From Mucilaginibacter robiniae (GTDB taxonomy: Bacteria > Bacteroidota > Bacteroidia > Sphingobacteriales > Sphingobacteriaceae): a stretch of DNA of 64,000 nucleotides. The notes beneath the pieces were generated by a model. That model saw only the letters and a list, made by a program, of their open reading frames with translations, ran no database searches and was not told the DNA's origin. Shown piece after piece: positions 53,744-64,000 of this stretch. Location: positions 2,108,001 to 2,172,000 of the forward strand of contig NZ_CP051682.1 in assembly GCF_012849215.1 (NCBI RefSeq), in the 5' to 3' direction. The position numbers and the translations under genes were made by a program. The stretch's first letter is position 1. Each line of letters opens with the position of its first letter.

Positions 53744-54307
53744 TTATTTTAATTGTTGAAGCGCTAAATTCAATTTAAGTACATTTACTTTAGCTGGACC
53801 TAATAAGCCTAGCAAAGGTTTTTCTGTTTGCTGATTTACCAGAGCAGCTACTTTATTTTTATCCAACTTGCGATATTCAGCTACACGCTGTACTTGTATT
53901 TGTGCTGCTTCAGGCGAAATATCTGGGTCTAAGCCACTGCCTGATGCGGTAACTAAATCAGCAGGTATATCGCTTCGTTTTAAATACGGATGGTATTTTA
54001 GTAGGGTATCAACACGATTGTTAACCTCTTTCAGGTAATCTGGGTTACTAGGCCCTTTGTTAGACCCGGCCGAACCAGCGGCATTATAACCAACAGCAGA
54101 AGGACGTCCCCAAAAATACTGGGGTTGATCAAACTTTTGCCCGATGTTGGCATAACCTACCACTTTACCGTTGAGGGTGATAGTTTCACCATCACCATGG
54201 CCTTCAGACCACTTCCCTATACCTGCAATGATTAAGGGGTAAACCACACATAATAATACAATGAATACTATAGTGAGTCGTAGGGCAGGAACAATATAAC
54301 TTTTCAT
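53744..54307 (-). CDS. kdpC: Potassium-transporting ATPase subunit C
   Basis: A 187-residue KdpC: one N-terminal membrane helix (about 9-31) and a periplasmic domain with the family motifs QPQYFWGRPSAVGYN and LVTASGSGLDPDISPEAA. It assists potassium delivery to KdpA in the Kdp complex. 32 bases after kdpB. Confidence 0.95.
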   Translation of the reverse strand: MKSYIVPALRLTIVFIVLLCVVYPLIIAGIGKWSEGHGDGETITLNGKVVGYANIGQKFDQPQYFWGRPSAVGYNAAGSAGSNKGPSNPDYLKEVNNRVDTLLKYHPYLKRSDIPADLVTASGSGLDPDISPEAAQIQVQRVAEYRKLDKNKVAALVNQQTEKPLLGLLGPAKVNVLKLNLALQQLK

Positions 54308-54339
54308 TTCTTTTGAAGTTTTATCTTTAAAGGTCTGCT

Positions 54340-56367
54340 TTATACCAGCAGACCAACCATTAAGTCAATTAATTTAATACCAATAAAGGGTGCTACTACA
54401 CCGCCTAAGCCATAAATGAGCAGGTTGCGGCGTAACAATGCACTAGCGCCAATAGGCTTATACTCCACTCCTTTCAAAGCCAATGGTATGAGCAGCGGAA
54501 TAATAATCGCGTTGAAAATAACAGCAGAAAGAATAGCTGACTCTGGGCTGTGCAGGCGCATAACATTCAAGCTTTGCAGTGCCGGGATAGAAGCAATAAA
54601 TAAAGCCGGCACAATAGCAAAATATTTAGCCACATCATTTGCGATAGAGAACGTAGTGAGCGTACCACGCGTAATGAGTAGCTGCTTACCAATTTCTACT
54701 ATCTCGATTAGTTTAGTAGGGTCATTATCCAAGTCAACCATGTTACCGGCTTCTTTGGCTGCCTGGGTGCCGCTGTTCATGGCTACCCCTACGTCAGCCT
54801 GGGCCAATGCAGGAGCATCATTGGTTCCATCGCCCATCATGGCTACCAGTTTGCCACTAGCTTGCTCATGCTTAATGTAGTTCATTTTATCTTCCGGCTT
54901 AGCTTCCGCAATAAAATCATCCACACCTGCTTTTTGGGCAATATATTTGGCCGTAAGCGGGTTATCGCCTGTTACCATTACGGTTTTTACCCCCATTTTA
55001 CGCAGGCGCTCAAAACGTTCAGAAATGCCGGGCTTAATAATGTCTTGCAATTCAATAACGCCTAAAATGCATTCGTTTTGTGATACTACCAACGGTGTAC
55101 CACCATTGGAGGAAATAGCTTTTACCCGCTCCTCTACCTCGTTCGGAAAAGGATTACCGGCATTTTTGGCAATGTTGCGAATGGCATCAAAAGCACCTTT
55201 ACGAATGCGCATACCATCGGCAGTATTAATACCACTGGAGCGGGTTTCGGCAGTAAATTTCACGAACTCAGCACCAGCTGGTGTAGCAGGTATTTTATGT
55301 TGTGCACTAGCCAGCTCAATAATAGATTTACCTTCAGGTGTTTCATCGGCTAATGATGAAAGCACAGCGGCAATCACCAAATCGCCAGGAGCAATGTCAT
55401 TTGCTGGCCAAAACTGGGTAGCCTTACGGTTACCAATGGTGATGGTACCGGTTTTATCCAGCAATAGCACATCTATATCACCGGCAGTTTCAACCGCTTT
55501 ACCTGACTTGGTGATTACGTTCGCCCGTAAAGCCCTATCCATACCAGCAATACCGATAGCCGACAATAAGCCGCCGATAGTAGTCGGAATTAAGCACACG
55601 AAAAGGGAAATTAAAGCGGCTATGGTTATAGGCGTGTTGGCATAATCAGCAAAGGGCTTTAAAGTGACGCATACAATAATGAAGATGATGGTGAAACTAG
55701 CCAGCAGAATAGTTAAAGCAATTTCGTTAGGTGTTTTTTGACGAGATGCACCTTCCACTAAGGCAATCATCTTATCTAAAAAGCTTTCACCAGGTTGGGT
55801 AGTTACTTCCACCTTGATTTTGTCGGACAGTACCTTGGTACCACCAGTTACGGATGATTTATCTCCGCCAGCCTCACGGATTACAGGCGCAGATTCACCC
55901 GTAATAGCTGATTCATCAATGGTAGCTATGCCTTCAACAATCTCACCATCGGTTGGGATGATATCGCCAGGTTCGCAAACAAACACCTCACCTTTACGCA
56001 ATTCGTTTGATGATTTGGTAGTAAGTGTGCCATCGGCAGCAAGCACTTTAGCCGGTGTTTCTTCGCGGGTCTTCCGTAAGCTATCCGCTTGTGCTTTACC
56101 TCGTGCTTCGGCAATAGCTTCGGCAAAGTTGGCAAACAATACGGTTAGCAGTAGAATAATGAAAATGACCAGGTTATAAGTGAAAGATCCCTGCCCTTGA
56201 TGGGTGAAGCTATAAAAAGTTACATATAACATCACCACGGTACCAATTTCGACAGTAAACATTACTGGGTTGCGTAACATCACCCGCGGGTTAAGCTTGA
56301 CGAATGATTCCTTCAGTGCAGTTTGCACTAAAGCGGGTTCAAATAATTTATTGGGTTGATTTTTCAT
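54340..56367 (-). CDS. kdpB: Potassium-transporting P-type ATPase subunit B
   Basis: A 675-residue P-type ATPase, the energising subunit of the Kdp pump. The phosphorylation motif DKTGTIT is near residue 304, the TGES-like ITGESAPV near 155, the hinge [18 protein letters not shown] near 512-530, and about seven membrane helices are placed as in the family. Follows kdpA by 8 bases. Confidence 0.96.
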   Translation of the reverse strand: MKNQPNKLFEPALVQTALKESFVKLNPRVMLRNPVMFTVEIGTVVMLYVTFYSFTHQGQGSFTYNLVIFIILLLTVLFANFAEAIAEARGKAQADSLRKTREETPAKVLAADGTLTTKSSNELRKGEVFVCEPGDIIPTDGEIVEGIATIDESAITGESAPVIREAGGDKSSVTGGTKVLSDKIKVEVTTQPGESFLDKMIALVEGASRQKTPNEIALTILLASFTIIFIIVCVTLKPFADYANTPITIAALISLFVCLIPTTIGGLLSAIGIAGMDRALRANVITKSGKAVETAGDIDVLLLDKTGTITIGNRKATQFWPANDIAPGDLVIAAVLSSLADETPEGKSIIELASAQHKIPATPAGAEFVKFTAETRSSGINTADGMRIRKGAFDAIRNIAKNAGNPFPNEVEERVKAISSNGGTPLVVSQNECILGVIELQDIIKPGISERFERLRKMGVKTVMVTGDNPLTAKYIAQKAGVDDFIAEAKPEDKMNYIKHEQASGKLVAMMGDGTNDAPALAQADVGVAMNSGTQAAKEAGNMVDLDNDPTKLIEIVEIGKQLLITRGTLTTFSIANDVAKYFAIVPALFIASIPALQSLNVMRLHSPESAILSAVIFNAIIIPLLIPLALKGVEYKPIGASALLRRNLLIYGLGGVVAPFIGIKLIDLMVGLLV

Positions 56368-56375
56368 GAAGTCAC

Positions 56376-58094
56376 TTATTTAATCATCGAGAAATATTCG
56401 GCCAATGGACCTAAAGCCAAGGCTGGAAAGTAAGACAAGGCATTCAGCACCAGAATGACAGCCATGGTCATGATACCAAATGTTACGGTATCTACCCGTA
56501 AGGTTCCGGCTGATTCGGGCACATACTTCTTCTGCGCCAGCAAACCCGCTATAGCTACCGGACCGATGATAGGCAGGAAACGGCCCAGGATAAGCACAAA
56601 GCCTGTGGTAACATTCCAGAAGATGTTATTATCGCCCAAACCTTCAAAGCCTGAACCATTATTGGCATTGGCCGAAGTATATTCATATAACATTTCAGAG
56701 AAACCATGAAAACCAGGGTTGTTAAGCCAGGCTGATGGTTTTACCGCCCAGCTAGCATTAGCATGCGCTACAAAAATATAGCTGGATAATGCCGTGCCTG
56801 CCATAATCAGGAAAGGACTCAGCAATGTAATTAATGCTGCTATCTTCACCTCACGGGCTTCAACCTTATGCCCTAAAAATTCAGGCGTACGGCCTACCAT
56901 CAGACCAGATATAAATACGGCAATAATGAGGTACACAAAGTAGTTGAGCAAACCAACGCCGCAGCCTCCAAAAAAGCCGTTAATCATCATAGCCAGTAAC
57001 TGCCAGGCACCGGTAAGCGCCATAGTACTATCATGCATACCATTTACCGAACCGGTTGAGGTTACGGTAGTTAAAGTACTCCAGTAGGCCGTAGCCATAG
57101 GCCCGAAGCGTACTTCTTTACCTTCCATAGCACCGCTGGCCTGCGTAATACCCATTTTAGCAATAGCAGGATTGCCGCTCAATTCACTGCTGATAGTCGG
57201 AATCATGAGCATGAGTACGCCCACCATCATAACACCCCAAATTACCCAGCCCAGCTTTTTACGGCGGATGTAATAACCAAAAGCCAGGATCATGGCTACA
57301 GGAACAATGAACTGTGCAATAATCTCCGTCATGTTGGTCAAATAGTTTGGATTTTCGAGCGGATGGGCCGAATTGGCACCGAACCAGCCACCGCCATTAG
57401 TACCCAGGTGCTTAATGGCAATCATTTGCGTTGCAGGGCCACGTGACACATTTATGGTATCTCCTTGTAACGATATAAACTGATCTTTGCCTTTATAACT
57501 GCTTGGTGTACCGTTGAAGGTCAAAATCAATGCGATTACAATTGATAATGGCAGCAGCAGGCGGGTGATGGATTTGGTAAAGAATGTCCAGAAGTTACCT
57601 ACATCTTGCGTAGTTTTATCTCGAAAGGCTTTGAATACCGCTACGGCACAGGCGATGCCCGTAGCCGCACTAGTAAATTGCAGGAACATGAAAATAAAAT
57701 GCTGGGTAAAGTAAGTGGCCCCGCTTTCGCCAGAATAGTGCTGCAAGTTACAGTTCACCACAAAGCTAATGATGGTATTGAAGGCCAAATCTGGTGTTTG
57801 GCCGAGATTCCCGTCGGGATTTAAAGGCAATTTATCCTGATAAATCAATATAAAAAACCCATATACCAGCCACAAACTGTTGATGGTAAGCATAGCTTTT
57901 AAGAACTGTTTCCAGTTCATGGGCTCATTAGGGTTAATACCTGCTAGCTTATAGATACCGCGTTCAAGCGGAGCAAAAAAGTCGGTCCACACTTTTTCGC
58001 CGGCATACATTTTAGCCAGGTACTTGCCCAGCGGAATGGCAATGAGCAATGTGATGAGGAACGAGGCCAGGATGCCCAAAAGTTCGGTGTTCAT
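56376..58094 (-). CDS. kdpA: Potassium-transporting ATPase subunit A
   Basis: A 572-residue channel-like subunit with about ten membrane helices and the four degenerate selectivity-filter segments, such as [53 protein letters not shown] and [17 protein letters not shown]. It binds and conducts K+ from the periplasm. Preceded by kdpF, 12 bases away. Confidence 0.96.
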   Translation of the reverse strand: MNTELLGILASFLITLLIAIPLGKYLAKMYAGEKVWTDFFAPLERGIYKLAGINPNEPMNWKQFLKAMLTINSLWLVYGFFILIYQDKLPLNPDGNLGQTPDLAFNTIISFVVNCNLQHYSGESGATYFTQHFIFMFLQFTSAATGIACAVAVFKAFRDKTTQDVGNFWTFFTKSITRLLLPLSIVIALILTFNGTPSSYKGKDQFISLQGDTINVSRGPATQMIAIKHLGTNGGGWFGANSAHPLENPNYLTNMTEIIAQFIVPVAMILAFGYYIRRKKLGWVIWGVMMVGVLMLMIPTISSELSGNPAIAKMGITQASGAMEGKEVRFGPMATAYWSTLTTVTSTGSVNGMHDSTMALTGAWQLLAMMINGFFGGCGVGLLNYFVYLIIAVFISGLMVGRTPEFLGHKVEAREVKIAALITLLSPFLIMAGTALSSYIFVAHANASWAVKPSAWLNNPGFHGFSEMLYEYTSANANNGSGFEGLGDNNIFWNVTTGFVLILGRFLPIIGPVAIAGLLAQKKYVPESAGTLRVDTVTFGIMTMAVILVLNALSYFPALALGPLAEYFSMIK

Positions 58095-58106
58095 GTTTGT
58101 TCAGAA

Positions 58107-58184
58107 TTAAAATTTTTCGGGTTTAAGCAGTACATATACCATGTAGATGAATACTGCAATGGCTACAATAAATAAGGCGATCAT
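58107..58184 (-). CDS. kdpF: Potassium-transporting ATPase subunit F
   Basis: A 25-residue single-helix peptide: MIALFIVAIAVFIYMVYVLL followed by KPEKF. The ending KPEKF is the hallmark of KdpF, which stabilises the Kdp complex. It ends 12 bases before kdpA and is too short for standard gene callers. Confidence 0.9.
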   Translation of the reverse strand: MIALFIVAIAVFIYMVYVLLKPEKF

Positions 58185-58189
58185 AGTTT

Positions 58190-58273
58190 TCAGATTTTTT
58201 CGAACCAGTCAACAGATTTAAAAATGACCCAGCAGCAAATAAGCAGGGCAAGGAACAAGAGTAAGGTGAGCAT
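58190..58273 (-). CDS. Small membrane peptide upstream of kdpF
   Basis: A 27-residue peptide starting MLTLLLFLALLICCWVIF and ending SVDWFEKI. One membrane helix, then an amphipathic tail. Its TGA is 5 bases before the kdpF start, so it is almost certainly translated with the operon, as a second KdpF-like accessory peptide. Its role is unknown. The promoter must lie in 58274-58390. Confidence 0.65.
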   Translation of the reverse strand: MLTLLLFLALLICCWVIFKSVDWFEKI

Positions 58274-58600
58274 GGCTTTATATATTTTATTCGGCACATG
58301 GCAAAACACAGACCAACCCAGCACAATTAAATTTCCAATGGTCTGCAAATCAGCCTGTTAATATCATATTATCTAAATATTCTCTACCATAAAAAAAGCG
58401 AACCCTATCAAATTGATAGGGTTCGCTTTTCAAAAAAGTAAGTACAGGTATTAGCAGGAGGCTAAGATTAAGAGCAGCGAGCTGATATGCGGTTTTATCT
58501 TACCTCTATATTAATTCTGGACTTACATTATTTCATATTAAAGGATATACTGTTTATATACTTGATAGATTTCACTTACTAATTCTGACCTGCCGGTTCA
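58274..58600. other. Gap with kdp promoter region
   Basis: Holds the upstream region of the kdp operon and, at 58394-58430, a perfect 18-bp hairpin (listed separately). No clear TTG-N19-TAnnTTTG match found for kdp. Nothing coding recognised. Confidence 0.4.
58394..58430 (-). terminator. Perfect hairpin behind GH133 gene
   Basis: AAAAGCGAACCCTATCAA pairs exactly with its complement around one base, with A/T tracts on both sides. It lies downstream of the reverse-strand GH133 gene (ending 58601) and upstream of the kdp start, so it separates these units. Confidence 0.8.
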
Positions 58601-60916
58601 TTACTGTAACAAATCCTTAATCACTTTATGGTTACTCAAATCATCGGGTTTGGCAAACTGAATATGTTCAAGCTGCTGCTGGTATAATCCATCCTGACTA
58701 ATACGTGTTTTTGATGGGGTTGTCTTTACTTGTTGCAGTACCTTTCCCTGCTTATTTTGCATCTTAAGAGTAAGCTCATTATCAGCAACAATTATTTGCA
58801 AAATGGAATTAGGTGCAACATCAAGCTTGTTTATTGCATAAGGATAAATATCTACAACAGTTGTAAGCGGTGTGGGGCCAAACTGGTAAGTATAGGTTTG
58901 CATCTTACCACCTTCGTAGCTGGCCTTGTATAATTCATTACCTGCAAAGAAGTTGTAATGTAAATCTGTTACTTCAGCCGGAATACGAGGAGCCAGAACC
59001 AGTTGGTGGTTGGTCATATCTGGCCGAATACCTAAAAAGTACTGATACCAGACACGCAGTTGCTCCGCGTTTGACCATGCCTGCAAATAGGCTCCTGTAA
59101 GCTTAGGCCATTTTTGTCCTTTGTGTGGAAAGGCATCCAAGTTTTCGCCTAAGCCCCCTACTACACCTAAGTTTAAGGCTTGCCAATTCATGTTTTTAAA
59201 TAGCTGGTAAGCTGTTTCGGCTTGTTCTGCCTCAATCATGCGTTGCATGGCTATGCCATTTAGCCAAGGCCATATAGTACCATTATGGTAAGCCTCATCT
59301 TTAGGATAATCATTGGTCAAGTGAAAAGGATGAAAGAACGGGTCGTGCTTATCTAAGGTAGCTACGCCCCACGGATATACTAATTCTTGCCATGTTTTGC
59401 TGAGTACCTGCCCTTTTAATCCTGTATTGCTAATCATATCCAAAGCAAATAGCTGGTTTGGCCGCAAGGTAAAATCAGCTTTGCCTTCTTTGGTTAAACG
59501 GTCGGCCAGATAAGAGTGATTGGCATCTGTATAATCTTTAGCAAAATTACTTTTTACCTTATCGGCCATGCGCTGCCATTTTTGTTCATTAGTGGCATCT
59601 TTCATGTATCGGGCAAAATATACACCGGCTAAAAGTTGCTTGTACCATAGTGCTTGTATATCATTTGCCCGGCTGCCTCGTGGCGAATATGAAACCAGGT
59701 TGGCATCACGGGCATCCATCCAGGTTTCATTATCCTCATGCAGTAAATAACCTTTATCATCAACCCAATATTTCAGCGCACCTTCAATGCTGTTTTTAAC
59801 GTTAGGGTACAGCTCTTTAATCAAGGATACATCACCCGAGTATTTTACATAATCCTGCAAGCCAATAATAAAACGCGGGGTACCATCGGTAGTGTGGTAA
59901 TCAATATTGCTGGGGTTAACAATATTAGGCACCCGCCCGAAGTATTTAGACGCAGGATCTATTTGCTGGTATTTAGCAAATGATTGTAGAATCTTTTTAG
60001 CCACTGCAAACTGCCCGGTTACCAGCGCAGCTCCTGGTAAAGAAATAAACTCATCGCGCCCCCAATATTCATTAAACCAAGGCAGCCCGGCGTAAATACC
60101 GTATCCCTGCTGATGGGTAAGCAACTGGTCGGTGGTTATTTCCAGCCAGTTTAAAGCTACGGCGAGTGAATCGTTCCCTGAAGTAGTATACACTTTATTA
60201 GTTAGCAGGTCTTGCATACGTTTCGCACGCTCACTCTTTAGTGCTAAATTATGAGCTCTAGTTTCGCGGATTAAAGCAATAGCTTCTTCATTGGTTTTAC
60301 CTACTGCAATGTAAAAGCCGCCCGCTTTTGCCGAGGTTATCACTTGCAGATCTTGTACTTGAATGGATTGTTCTATTTTGGAACTTACGGCTATAACATA
60401 CTTCCCTTCTACCGGGGTAAAAAAAGCCATATCTCCAATAGTGTTTACATACCGAATGCCTTTACCTTTTAATGCAATACCGATAGATTGCTTAGGGCCG
60501 GTTAAGCTTACCTCAATGATGTTTTTATAATCTATCATCCATAACTCTTCACTGATTTGCCCTAAGTGCTCACGTACCATTTTGTAAGGATATACCCAAA
60601 CCTGCGCATTCTGATTGCTCAACAGCCGACCATCAGCAAACAAGTTGTACCCGCCAAATACCCGGTTCTTGGCAATATTCATCCCCTCAAACCAGGCATA
60701 TTCCTGATGATTGGTTTGATGCGATTGCGTGTAATAGTAAGCCGACTCTTTATTAGTAAAGGAAATACTACGGTTAGCCATCTCCGGAACAGCTATCCGC
60801 ATGCTGTCCAGCAATTGGGTGCTGGTATTCAGTTGCTGGCTATGACTAGGCAAAGAGAATAATATTAGAGGTGAAAAAAGTACAGACTTTAACGCTACAC
60901 GTATTTTGTTTTTCAT
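58601..60916 (-). CDS. GH133-type amylo-alpha-1,6-glucosidase (debranching enzyme)
   Basis: About 771 residues from the ATG at 60916 (an earlier in-frame ATG at 60982 lacks a good signal peptide). Signal peptide ending near LPSHSQ. The catalytic part, an (alpha/alpha)6 barrel, has LPWFNEYWGRDEFISLPGAAL, TTDGTPRFIIGLQDYVKY, DNETWMDAR and NGTIWPWLNG, typical of glycogen/oligosaccharide debranching enzymes of family GH133. It is secreted or periplasmic, which fits polysaccharide use rather than internal glycogen. Alone on its strand between terminator and tRNA region. Confidence 0.85.
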   Translation of the reverse strand: MKNKIRVALKSVLFSPLILFSLPSHSQQLNTSTQLLDSMRIAVPEMANRSISFTNKESAYYYTQSHQTNHQEYAWFEGMNIAKNRVFGGYNLFADGRLLSNQNAQVWVYPYKMVREHLGQISEELWMIDYKNIIEVSLTGPKQSIGIALKGKGIRYVNTIGDMAFFTPVEGKYVIAVSSKIEQSIQVQDLQVITSAKAGGFYIAVGKTNEEAIALIRETRAHNLALKSERAKRMQDLLTNKVYTTSGNDSLAVALNWLEITTDQLLTHQQGYGIYAGLPWFNEYWGRDEFISLPGAALVTGQFAVAKKILQSFAKYQQIDPASKYFGRVPNIVNPSNIDYHTTDGTPRFIIGLQDYVKYSGDVSLIKELYPNVKNSIEGALKYWVDDKGYLLHEDNETWMDARDANLVSYSPRGSRANDIQALWYKQLLAGVYFARYMKDATNEQKWQRMADKVKSNFAKDYTDANHSYLADRLTKEGKADFTLRPNQLFALDMISNTGLKGQVLSKTWQELVYPWGVATLDKHDPFFHPFHLTNDYPKDEAYHNGTIWPWLNGIAMQRMIEAEQAETAYQLFKNMNWQALNLGVVGGLGENLDAFPHKGQKWPKLTGAYLQAWSNAEQLRVWYQYFLGIRPDMTNHQLVLAPRIPAEVTDLHYNFFAGNELYKASYEGGKMQTYTYQFGPTPLTTVVDIYPYAINKLDVAPNSILQIIVADNELTLKMQNKQGKVLQQVKTTPSKTRISQDGLYQQQLEHIQFAKPDDLSNHKVIKDLLQ

Positions 60917-61102
60917 TACAGATCGGCACAAATTAATTGATATAGTAGTATAACAGTAATTTGCCTGATTTTGTATCTGCAACCTGATTATGCCTGTTCC
61001 ATCTTTATCAAAGCTGGCTGTTATGAAGATCTACACTTTTAGTTATTCTTTATGTAATGCCTTCTCTTCTTTTTATTACCTGTTTAATTTTCAAATAAGC
61101 TA

Positions 61103-61132
61103 TTGTAATTATCACTTCTATACCTATATTTG
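61103..61132 (+). promoter_or_regulatory. Bacteroidetes-type promoter of tRNA-Gly
   Basis: TTG at 61103-61105, exactly 19 bases, then TATATTTG at 61125-61132 matching the TAnnTTTG -7 consensus. The tRNA starts 25 bases further on. Confidence 0.8.
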
Positions 61133-61157
61133 CGTCCCCTTTCAACGGGGATTATAA

Positions 61158-61233
<76 letters not shown>

Positions 61234-61399
61234 AAATCTTCTCTTCGAATCCATTTAGTACAACAGGTACTAATTCCTTACCAAATTTAATACAAACAAC
61301 TATACGGCTTTAATCTATGTTAAAGTGCTTTTCTGCTTGCGTAGGCCAGCAGTCTACTTTTTTACGAATAGACGCTGACCTTTACTCTTTGATTTCCCT

Positions 61400-63592
61400 C
61401 TATTTTTTTGATAAAGTAACCGGCTCAATACCTTTATGGGTAGGTACTACAGGTTTAATGCTACCATCCGCATTAAACTCTAGCTTATCAATACATACTT
61501 CGCGGTTGTAACCTGCCGCTTCCCCCATGGTTATTCCTTTTGGATAATTAAAGCGATGATAAACAATGTACCATTCGTCAGTGCCTGGTAGTTGTAAAAT
61601 AGAATTGTGTCCGGTACCATAAATACCCGCTTCCTTGTTTTTAGCAATCACTAAATTATTTTCCGGCACATTGATCTTTCCTAACGGGCTATCCGCTACA
61701 CCATAGCGTACCCGATAGTTTTCGCTGCGGGTATCATCTTCCGACCAGGTAAAATAATATTTACCTTTCCGGTAAAATACATAAGTCCCTTCACGAAAGG
61801 TACGATCGGGCGTAATAATGGTTGTTGTACCCGGCTTAATGGAAGTCATATCCTCATTGAGCTCTGCTCCGGCCATATATACATTACCCCAGTACAAATA
61901 ACTTTTTCCGGTTTGCGGATCAGTAAATACGTCAGGGTCAATCTGCTGACCGCGATTGGTACCTTCGGGATGCTGTTCAATCAATGGTTTGCCCGAATCG
62001 GTAAATGGCCCGGTTGGGTTATCAGCTACAGCTACACCTATCTTTTGCGCTGCCGTGAAATAATAAAAGTACTTGTACACGCCATTTATCTTTTTTTCAA
62101 CGATACAAGGCGCCCAAGCATTACGCTTACCCCAGCTTACATCTTTAGGTAAATCCAGAATAACGCCTTCATCTTTCCAGTTAACCAAATCGGGAGAAGA
62201 AAACGTTTTGAAATAGGTACCACTCCAGCCGGTAAACCCATCAGAAGTTGGATACAGATAGAATTTGCCTGTTTTAGCAGCATACAAAATTTCCGGATCA
62301 GCATAATAGCCTGCTAAAACCGGATTATGATTTTTAACTGCAACCAATTGGTAACTTACGGGCTTCTCTCCAGCAATGCTAACCTGATATTTTACCGGGC
62401 CAGCAGCAAAGTTAATTGGTGTTTGCGGCGTAACTTTTGCGCCAGGTAAAGCCATAAACGTAGGTTTGAATGTTTTCAGGTTGGTACCTGGGTTTACAGG
62501 CAGGTATAGCTTGTGTGCCGCACTATCTAAATTTACATTGATAGGCCTTAAATCTTGAGCTTGTACGGTTTGTATCACATCTTCAGGCGTCATCCACTTG
62601 CGCATCAAGGCTTGTGCTTCTTTTGCAGTAATGGGCATAACCGTTCCATGCCGCGGGTGAAAGTTCATACTTATTTCATTGTCTACCACCTTGAAGTTTT
62701 TCAAATCCTGCGTTTGAGTAAACTGGTACCGGCCTTTGGTATATACATCGTACATCAAAATATAACCTTTGCCATTGTTCAGCTTAAATACACCGGCACC
62801 TTCTACCGGGTCGGTGGTTTGCTGTACAAACTTATTTTGCAGTACATAGCCTTCAGTCAGCTTATCTGACACCGCTATTTTGATGCCTGCACCTTCACCT
62901 TCTGTTTTGAAAAACAAGTGGTACTTACCATCTTTTACTATAATATCGCCATCAATGCAGGCACCTCCTGTTGGGTTGAAAAACAGTTGTTCGGGTAAGG
63001 TTTCTAATGCAGTAAAATCTTTATTAGCATAAGCGTAATAGATCTTGTCGGGCTCTTTACCGGCACGCATCGAAAAATACAGCATATATTTGCCTGTTTT
63101 ATCATCATAAATAGTTTGTGGCGCCCATACCCGGTTTACATCGGCAAACTGCGTAAAAGCTTGAGGAATATTTACTTTACTAGATGTCCAATGCAGCAGA
63201 TCGCTCGATTTCATAAGCACCATGCCTCGGTTAGAATCCCAGCCATTAGCTGCTACCATGTCGGTAGCTACCATATAAAAAGTTTTGCCATCTGCCCCGC
63301 GCAAAATATGCGGATCACGCACGCCACCTGTAGCACTAATTTCGGCACTATTTAATATCGGTTCATTATAATTGAGCGCCCGGTAATGATAACCATCAGC
63401 ACTAATAGCAAACCGGATGGCCTCTGCTCCTTTACCATTACCGGTAAAATAGGTAAACAGATAGGCACTGTATGGCTGTTGCACTTTCTGGGCATATGAT
63501 ACACCTACCAACAACATCCAACTACTTAATATTGATATAAAATGTATTACACGTTTTTGCTTCCTTCCCAATCTTGTTTTTGTTAGATGCAT
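61400..63592 (-). CDS. Tandem GH43-family glycoside hydrolase
   Basis: A 730-residue secreted protein (signal peptide ending near VSYAQ, residue 34) with two five-bladed beta-propeller domains of GH43 type. The first (about 40-330) has ISATGGVRDPHILRGADGK and WAPQTIYDDKTGKYMLYFS; the second (about 425-725) has HNPVLAGYYADPEILYAAK, NAWAPCIVEKKINGVYKYF, IDPDVFTDPQTGKSYLYWG and TGHNSILQLPGTDEWYIVYH. The second carries the typical GH43 Asp in YYADPE, mid Asp in DPDVF and late catalytic region EGTYVFYRKGKYY. Probably an arabinofuranosidase or xylosidase; substrate not evident. With the GH133 gene it suggests plant-polysaccharide use. Confidence 0.88.
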   Translation of the reverse strand: MHLTKTRLGRKQKRVIHFISILSSWMLLVGVSYAQKVQQPYSAYLFTYFTGNGKGAEAIRFAISADGYHYRALNYNEPILNSAEISATGGVRDPHILRGADGKTFYMVATDMVAANGWDSNRGMVLMKSSDLLHWTSSKVNIPQAFTQFADVNRVWAPQTIYDDKTGKYMLYFSMRAGKEPDKIYYAYANKDFTALETLPEQLFFNPTGGACIDGDIIVKDGKYHLFFKTEGEGAGIKIAVSDKLTEGYVLQNKFVQQTTDPVEGAGVFKLNNGKGYILMYDVYTKGRYQFTQTQDLKNFKVVDNEISMNFHPRHGTVMPITAKEAQALMRKWMTPEDVIQTVQAQDLRPINVNLDSAAHKLYLPVNPGTNLKTFKPTFMALPGAKVTPQTPINFAAGPVKYQVSIAGEKPVSYQLVAVKNHNPVLAGYYADPEILYAAKTGKFYLYPTSDGFTGWSGTYFKTFSSPDLVNWKDEGVILDLPKDVSWGKRNAWAPCIVEKKINGVYKYFYYFTAAQKIGVAVADNPTGPFTDSGKPLIEQHPEGTNRGQQIDPDVFTDPQTGKSYLYWGNVYMAGAELNEDMTSIKPGTTTIITPDRTFREGTYVFYRKGKYYFTWSEDDTRSENYRVRYGVADSPLGKINVPENNLVIAKNKEAGIYGTGHNSILQLPGTDEWYIVYHRFNYPKGITMGEAAGYNREVCIDKLEFNADGSIKPVVPTHKGIEPVTLSKK

Positions 63593-63850
63593 AGTTTAGT
63601 AGATGATAATTATAGTTTATGTTGCGTTTGTTCAATCTTACTGTTTGATATTGAACTTAACAATTACTGCAAAACTGTAATTTTATAGCCAATGCTATAA
63701 AATTAGCAGCACAGCTGTAGCTACACCGCCTAACGACAGATCAGTTATTTTTATATTAGCAGTAATGGTTTTAATTGATTCTCAGTAAATGTATGGTAAA
63801 ATATTAAAAGTCAAATACATTGAAAAAACTTCTTGTTTCATAATTATTCC
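63593..63850. other. Gap upstream of GH43 gene
   Basis: AT-rich, presumably promoter region for the GH43 gene. TTAACAATTACTGCAAAACTG and similar short repeats occur near 63660-63720 without clear structure. Confidence 0.35.
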
Positions 63851-63900
63851 TAAACTAAAAAGCGCACTTGCTTAGTTAAGCAAGTGCGCTTTTTAGTTTA
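63851..63900 (-). terminator. Long perfect hairpin
   Basis: TAAACTAAAAAGCGCACTTG pairs with its exact complement, plus CTTA/TAAG near the loop. It follows the partial gene ending at 63922 on the reverse strand. Confidence 0.85.
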
Positions 63901-63921
63901 TACTCGTGCTTATACCTCTTA

Positions 63922-64000
63922 CTAATACATAAAGCTACCATCACCACGGCGTTGTAGCTGTCGGCCATTACGGGAAGGTCGGCCGCTCCATTTTTGTAGA
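63922..64000 (-). CDS. C-terminal end of an unidentified gene (rest outside window)
   Basis: The reverse frame is open from the window edge to a TAG at 63922-63924 and ends LQKWSGRPSRNGRQLQRRGD then GSFMY. The terminator 22 bases behind it supports a real gene end. Too short to assign a family. Confidence 0.45.
   Translation of the reverse strand, partial: LQKWSGRPSRNGRQLQRRGDGSFMY

Noticed and set aside
58123..58326. 67-codon reverse frame over kdpF
   Set aside because: Shadow of kdpF and the small peptide gene, which have coherent membrane-helix sequences in another frame.

Overview
The window looks like chromosomal DNA of a Bacteroidetes bacterium, most likely a Sphingobacteriaceae member of the Mucilaginibacter/Pedobacter type. 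The grounds are DUF4133/TraG/TraI/TraJ/TraK/TraM transfer genes of the CTnDOT class, SpvB/RHS proteins of Bacteroidetes type, a kdp operon with a split KdpD and an outer-membrane porin, GH43/GH133 enzymes, and a TTG-N19-TAnnTTTG promoter in front of a tRNA. Family names come from recognising the translated sequences; no database search was run.

Layout. (1) 1-5545: a copper-handling locus with a multicopper oxidase cut by the window edge, a membrane DUF305 protein, a DUF3347 protein and a second multicopper oxidase split by a frameshift in its Met-rich linker. Both oxidases carry an extra C-terminal barrel-like domain, suggesting CopA-CopB-type fusions. (2) 5832-39787: what appears to be a degraded integrative conjugative element. 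Both ends carry a short tRNA-3'-end-like sequence followed by a near-identical hairpin, and a 17-bp direct repeat lies just inside each end. It holds an IntDOT-like integrase, an ORF6N-domain gene, a truncated unknown gene, an IS21-family copy, a helicase/methylase tail, a partial transfer operon (TraF, G, three TraI-like proteins, J, K, M), small HTH genes, and a large reverse-strand RHS polymorphic-toxin locus. (3) 39787 to about 46070: the start of what looks like a second, related element (integrase plus RhuM-like gene). It is cut by a second, inverted IS21 copy whose other side abuts an IS1182-type transposase fragment. (4) 46352-64000: ordinary chromosome. This holds an AsmA-family protein, a potassium-responsive kdp operon (small ORF, kdpF, A, B, C, porin, KdpD sensor half, histidine kinase), a GH133-type debranching enzyme, tRNA-Gly(GCC), a tandem GH43 protein and the tail of one more gene.

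The most interesting part is 22.8-38.6 kb. A complete SpvB-like/RHS pair with a JAB-like toxin tip is followed by a candidate immunity gene. Next come a divergent XRE regulator, a P-loop ATPase and two overlapping tyrosine recombinases. Then follow two displaced RHS tips, each with an immunity-like gene and a tiny secreted-protein gene directly behind it. The recombinase module sits exactly between the active toxin cassette and the displaced ones. This suggests, as inference only, a recombinase-driven system that inserts or swaps toxin cassettes, or a mobile element specialised for RHS loci.

Both IS21 copies appear identical and lack target-site duplications, and every junction cuts a gene. 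This fits IS-mediated deletion of the missing transfer genes (no relaxase, coupling protein, TraE, TraL or TraN-Q is visible).
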